NCBI RefSeq assembly: GCF_014673495.1
Contig: NZ_CP051006.1
Coordinates: 186,001 to 250,000, forward strand
DNA: 64,000 nt
DNA from: Streptomyces griseofuscus
GTDB lineage: Bacteria > Actinomycetota > Actinomycetes > Streptomycetales > Streptomycetaceae
Direction: 5' to 3'
Part shown: piece after piece, positions 60,666-64,000 of the stretch
Numbering within the stretch: the stretch's first letter is position 1
How the letters are laid out: the number at the start of each line of letters is the position of its first letter
Notes under the pieces: generated by a model
What the model was told of the DNA's origin: nothing
Seen by the model: only the letters and a program-made list of their open reading frames with translations
Databases searched by the model: none
Translations under genes and position numbers: made by a program

Positions 60666-61245
60666 CGAGAGGGGCGGGTGGTGGCGGGTGGCAAGAGACC
60701 GGGCCGTTCGAACCGGGTGACCGCCTCAGCACACGTACTCTGATTCGGCAGGGACGGCGGAGCTTTCCGGAAGGGCCGTTCGCGGACCGCCTCCGGCCGC
60801 TCCGGACATGCTGTGCCGGCGCCGGCCGAACGTGGACCGGCACCCGCGTCTCCCCCGCGCTCCCGGCCCCACCCTCATCGCGCCCTATGCGGTCGCGCAG
60901 CTCGCGGCGGGGTCGCTTGAGCTGGCCGGCCACGTACCGTTCCACGATGTGCTGGGAGATCCCCAGGAGCTGAGCGACGGCTGTCCAACGTGGAGGACAC
61001 CGCATGCCTGGAGGCGTTCGGCCGGGCCGTCAACGCCACGACCGCGCCGCGGCTGTCCTTGGGAGCGCGCCGTCGTGCAGCGTGCAGGGCCCCGACCGAC
61101 GGCCCTTCCGTAGGATGCGAAACGCCTCGCCCCGGCAGCTTGAGTGCCTGTTGGTAATCCTGAGTTGCGCGTTTGCCCAGCTCAGGATTCGAACGGAAGG
61201 AGAAGGGGTGCGGGCCTCGCTGGGGGTGGCTGGGAGAATCGCCCG
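60666..61245. other. Region with a terminal-protein-like remnant
   Basis: Apart from the pseudogene listed separately (about 60800-61010), no gene is supported. The last 100 bp before 61246 should carry the promoter of the CDF-type gene. Confidence 0.4.
60800..61010 (-). pseudogene. Telomere-terminal-protein (Tpg)-like remnant
   Basis: The minus strand encodes TAVAQLLGISQHIVERYVAG then QLKRPRRELRDRIGR, the HTH region of Streptomyces Tpg proteins, which cap linear replicon ends. After this the frame degenerates (a shift near 60900), and the N-terminal and C-terminal parts expected for Tpg are not readable. It is a fragment only, but it supports a linear-replicon arm location. Confidence 0.5.
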
Positions 61246-61845
61246 GTGAGTGATGTGAAGGGGACCTCGCGTCAGAGCCTGCCGCGTCGGGGCTTTGCCC
61301 TTGAGTACGTGACTTTGAGCTGGAATGTGGTTGGCATCGTGGTGCTGGCCATCGCCGCGGTCGGGGCGAAGTCGGTTGCTTTGGCCGGGTTCGGACTCGA
61401 TTCCCTGATCGAGATCGGCGCCTCGACGGTGGTGATCTGGGAACTGTCCGGGACGGGTGAGGACCGGCAGCGTCGTGCCCTGCGGCTGATCGGAGTTGGT
61501 TTCGCGCTGTTGGCGGTGTATCTGCTGGTGCAGTCGACGTGGGTGCTGGCCAGCGGTTTCCGCCCGCGTCATTCGCTACTGGGGATCGTGTGGACCGCGA
61601 TGACCGCCGGGGCGATGTTCGCGCTGGCCTGGGGCAAGGCCCGCACCGGTGCCGCGTTGGGCAATCCGGTGCTCAAGACGGAGGGCCGGGTCACGCTGAT
61701 CGACGGCCTGCTGGCCGCCGCGGTGCTGCTCGGTCTGGTCCTCAACATCGTGGCCGGCTGGTGGTTCGCCGACCCGGCAGCGGGCTACGTGCTGGTGTAC
61801 TACGCGGTCCGCGAAGTGAAAGAGATCTTCTTCGGGGACCACTGA
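61246..61845 (+). CDS. CDF-like cation transporter
   Basis: 199 residues from a GTG at 61246, with about six membrane segments. ALEYVTLSWNVVGIVVLAIA, SVALAGFGLDSLIEIGASTV (the TM2 metal site, with G-F-G-L-D-S in place of the usual G-x-x-x-D-S) and LIDGLLAAAVLLGLVLNIVA (TM5 D-G) mark the cation-diffusion-facilitator fold. The C-terminal cytoplasmic domain is absent, as in the short actinobacterial group. Probable divalent-metal efflux; metal unknown. Confidence 0.8.
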   Translation: MSDVKGTSRQSLPRRGFALEYVTLSWNVVGIVVLAIAAVGAKSVALAGFGLDSLIEIGASTVVIWELSGTGEDRQRRALRLIGVGFALLAVYLLVQSTWVLASGFRPRHSLLGIVWTAMTAGAMFALAWGKARTGAALGNPVLKTEGRVTLIDGLLAAAVLLGLVLNIVAGWWFADPAAGYVLVYYAVREVKEIFFGDH

Positions 61846-62460
61846 CCGGGCAGCCGGAGACGGAGCCGAAGCGGCTGCCGGGTGGAGGATGCGGGCATGG
61901 TGCCGACCGCAGCCCGGCGACGCGGGCGCGAACGAGAGCCTGGCTGGGGTGGCACTGCTGACCGGCAGTGTCGCGCAGATCAGTCGCGTTGGGCCTCGTG
62001 GGGTAGCAGTACACGGCCGCAGGCCGACGCACGGCTGAAAGCACGGACGCCCCGCCGTGCCCCGAACTCATCCGGCTCCTGGGCAACGGCCCCACCGGAG
62101 TCGGCTGGGAAGTCGAACGGCCTTCGTCTGATCCCAGCCGGGACCGCCCGACGGAGCTCACGACACTCTCACGTCCTCACGCAGTGAGACGTTCGTCGTC
62201 CCAGTGGACCATGGCGTGTCCCAGCTCGTCAGCAAGCGCATCGCCGGACGGGAGGCGCAACTGGCGGCCCAGCCGTTCATCCCGGCGCTGCGCGCCGAGC
62301 ACGTGGGTGAGCAGATTGAGTGGCGGCCACGATAGGCATCGCCGGTCATCTTCTGCGGTCGCACTCCTTCTCCTTCACATTTCACGCCCTGTTGTTCCCT
62401 CCCGAACCATTGCTAGCCTCCCGGCACGGCAAGCGAGATCGGCAAACTGGCGGGGGCGTC
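61846..62460. other. No complete gene; a short 3' fragment on plus strand
   Basis: Between about 62190 and 62335 a plus-strand frame without a start reads GVSQLVSKRIAGREAQLAAQ then PFIPALRAEHVGEQIEWRPR and stops. Its family is not recognised. The rest, including the promoter region before 62461, shows nothing further. Confidence 0.4.
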
Positions 62461-62913
62461 GTGGACGTGCGAGTGGACGCGGAGGGTCCGGACGCTGCGG
62501 ACCGACTCCGTTCCTTATACGGCTGGTTGAGCGACGACCAACTGTTGCGGGGGCGGCTCGGGCTGCGTGAGCGACCGCCGGAGCCGGGGACCCTCGGACC
62601 GGTGCTGGAGGCGGTGTTGGTGGCGCTCGGCCCCGGGGGCGCGGCGACCGCGCTGGCCACCGGGGTGATCGCCTGGCTGCGTAACCGGCGCGGGGACGTG
62701 CGGCTGAAGGTGACGCTGGAGGACGGCCGCTCGCTGGAGCTGACTGGCAAACGCGTGGCCGGTCTCGATGCCGCCGCGCTGCGACGGCAGGCCGCGGACC
62801 TCGCCGCCCTCCTGGGGCAAGGGGACGAGAACCCCGAGCGCCGGCACCCCGAGCCCCGCGAGATCCCCGAACGCGGAGGACACGGGGACCCCGAACGCCG
62901 CGAGCTGTCATGA
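62461..62913 (+). CDS. Effector-associated constant component EACC1 protein
   Basis: 150 residues from a GTG at 62461. The pattern is that of the EACC1 family: a short N-terminal sandwich (RLRSLYGWLSDDQLLRGRLG), LGPVLEAVLVALGPGGAATA, LATGVIAWLRNRRGDVRLKV (amphipathic or membrane helix and strand) and a C-terminal helix (AGLDAAALRRQAADLAALLG). A charged Pro/Arg/Glu tail follows. EACC1 proteins are encoded beside effector genes (caspases, TIR and others) in ternary conflict systems of multicellular bacteria. Its stop overlaps the ATG of the caspase-like gene, which confirms the pairing. Confidence 0.85.
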   Translation: MDVRVDAEGPDAADRLRSLYGWLSDDQLLRGRLGLRERPPEPGTLGPVLEAVLVALGPGGAATALATGVIAWLRNRRGDVRLKVTLEDGRSLELTGKRVAGLDAAALRRQAADLAALLGQGDENPERRHPEPREIPERGGHGDPERRELS

Positions 62914-64000
62914 CCGATCCAGCCCCGGCACGTCCGAGTACCGATCTGACCGGCGCCGGCGTCCGCGTCCTCCTCCTCGCCACCGCCGAGCACGACGGCC
63001 CCGGCCTGTCCCCGGTTCCGTCCGCCGCCCTGGGCCACCGCGCTCTGCGCACCGCCCTGATCGAGCGCTGCGGAGTGCCGCCCGAGCAGATCCGGGGCGA
63101 ACTCGACCCGCCGGATGCCAGGTTCATGGCCCAGGCGGTCGCCGAGGAGGCTCAGAATGCGGACAGCGTGCTGCTCGTCCACTTCGTTGGGCACGGTCTG
63201 CTCGATGTGGACGGGGAGCTGTACCTCGCGGCCCGCGCCACCGACCGGCTCACCCCGGGCCTCGCCGCCCACCAGGCGCTGTCCTTCGCCGCGTTGCGCC
63301 AAGCCCTCGCCTCAAGCCGCGCCGCGTCCATCGTGCGTGCTCCTCCTCGACTGCTGCTTCTCCGGCCGCCCGGTGCTCGGACACGGCGCGTCCGTACCGG
63401 CGTTCAGCACGGAGCCCACGCCGGGCGTGTACTTCGTCGGCTCCGCCGAGCAACTCGCTCTCGCATCCTCGGACTCCGAACGCACCGCGTTCACCGGCGC
63501 GCTCATCGATGTACTGGAGGAAGGGGATCCGCGCGGGCCGCACCCGATGACCCTGGACTCGGTGTACGACGCGGTTTTTCGCGTGATGCGGGAGCGCCAG
63601 CTCCCGTTGCCGCGGCGGCAGGCCGAGGGGCTTGTCGGCAACCTGGTCCTCGCGCCCAACCCCGCGGTGGCCACGCCGGAAGGCGCCCCGGAAGCGCCGG
63701 CCCCGCCCACCCCGGGCCGCTCCCCCTACCCCGGCCTGAACCCGTACGCCCCCGACGATGCGCGGCTGTTCCACGGGCGCGAGCGAATGGTCGCACGACT
63801 GCTCGCGGCGCTGCGCGAGGAGACCGAGCCCTCTGATCCCGGAGAGCCACCGGCGCCTCCGCACGGCCTCTGGATCCTCGTCGGCCCCTCCGGGTCCGGC
63901 AAGACGTCCCTGCTCAACGCCGGTCTCCTGCACCGGCTGCGGGATGGCGCGCTTGCCGGTTCGGCCGGCTGGCCCGTGTTGCGGATGGCCCCCGGCGCCG
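62910..64000 (+). CDS. Caspase-like peptidase fused to a STAND NTPase, frameshifted, runs off the window
   Basis: The ATG at 62910 overlaps the EACC1 stop. A caspase-fold domain starts with GVRVLLLATAEHDGPGLSPV; the catalytic His is in LLVHFVGHGLLDVDGELYLA. At about 63336 one extra C breaks the frame: ASIV then VLLLDCCFSGRPVLG, where the catalytic Cys lies in DCCFSG. In the second frame the protein continues (PGVYFVGSAEQLALASSDSE, SPYPGLNPYAPDDARLFHGR) into a STAND NTPase with Walker A ILVGPSGSGKTSLLNAGLL, open to base 64000. The indel is either a real inactivation or a sequence error; I cannot tell which. Confidence 0.8.

Noticed and set aside
61150..61200. Possible tRNA 3' end (TTCGAAT-like loop near 61180)
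   Set aside because: The flanking bases do not pair as a T arm and no anticodon or acceptor arm can be drawn.

Overview
The window is very GC-rich actinobacterial DNA with Streptomyces-type gene content: GTG and TTG starts, GTGA/ATGA stop-start overlaps, MarR/TetR/AraC/XRE regulators, a VdcBCD-type decarboxylase operon, SpoIIE-type phosphatases with STAS partners, and a decayed telomere-terminal-protein-like reading frame. Transposon debris (IS630, IS256, IS5, IS701, Tn3, IS481) and frameshifted genes are dense. This fits an accessory arm region of a linear Streptomyces chromosome or a large linear plasmid. No rRNA, tRNA or cas gene was found.

Layout. 0-4.4 kb: the end of a coiled-coil protein, an integrase with its excisionase, a decayed second tyrosine recombinase, and a CRISPR locus that changes orientation and repeat family along its length. 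4.4-16 kb: an IS630 fragment, a MarR regulator, then a translationally coupled operon of SpoIIE-type phosphatase, B12-binding protein and STAS protein whose upstream RsbW-like kinase has been cut by an IS256 copy. GNAT and NUDIX remnants, an IS5 element, a second STAS gene and an HNH-like lipoprotein follow. 16-22 kb: small genes, a Tat-exported CDP-diacylglycerol diphosphatase, a tectonin fragment, a miniature inverted-repeat element, and Tn3 and XRE remnants.

22.2-36.9 kb is the main intact block and looks like a biosynthetic gene cluster. It holds an ATP-grasp ligase, an MFS exporter, an Fe(II)/2-oxoglutarate dioxygenase, two FemAB/GNAT-fold paralogues, a P-loop kinase, a HAD phosphatase, a SAM methyltransferase, a B12-type radical SAM enzyme and a thymidylate-synthase-like enzyme. 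A complete four-gene ECF transporter reads divergently. The thymidylate-synthase-like enzyme has Asp where the uracil-reading Asn should be, which points to a cytosine nucleotide. My inference is a modified pyrimidine or peptidyl-nucleoside metabolite; I cannot name the product.

37-47 kb: IS481 and TetR remnants, an aldo/keto reductase divergent from an MmyB-type regulator, an IS5 remnant, an HSL-family esterase, a lipoprotein beside a broken FAD oxidoreductase, and a DUF2975/XRE pair with a palindromic operator. 47-55.4 kb: a DacB-type DD-peptidase, an ABC exporter divergent from a two-component system across a perfect palindrome, and an SDR/TetR pair with duplicated operators. 55.4-62 kb: IS256 half-copy, a broken hypothetical gene, the UbiX/UbiD/VdcD decarboxylase operon with an AraC regulator, the terminal-protein-like remnant and a CDF-type transporter. 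62.4 kb to the end: an EACC1 - caspase - STAND NTPase module of the bacterial conflict/regulated-cell-death type, with a frameshift between the catalytic His and Cys, running off the window.
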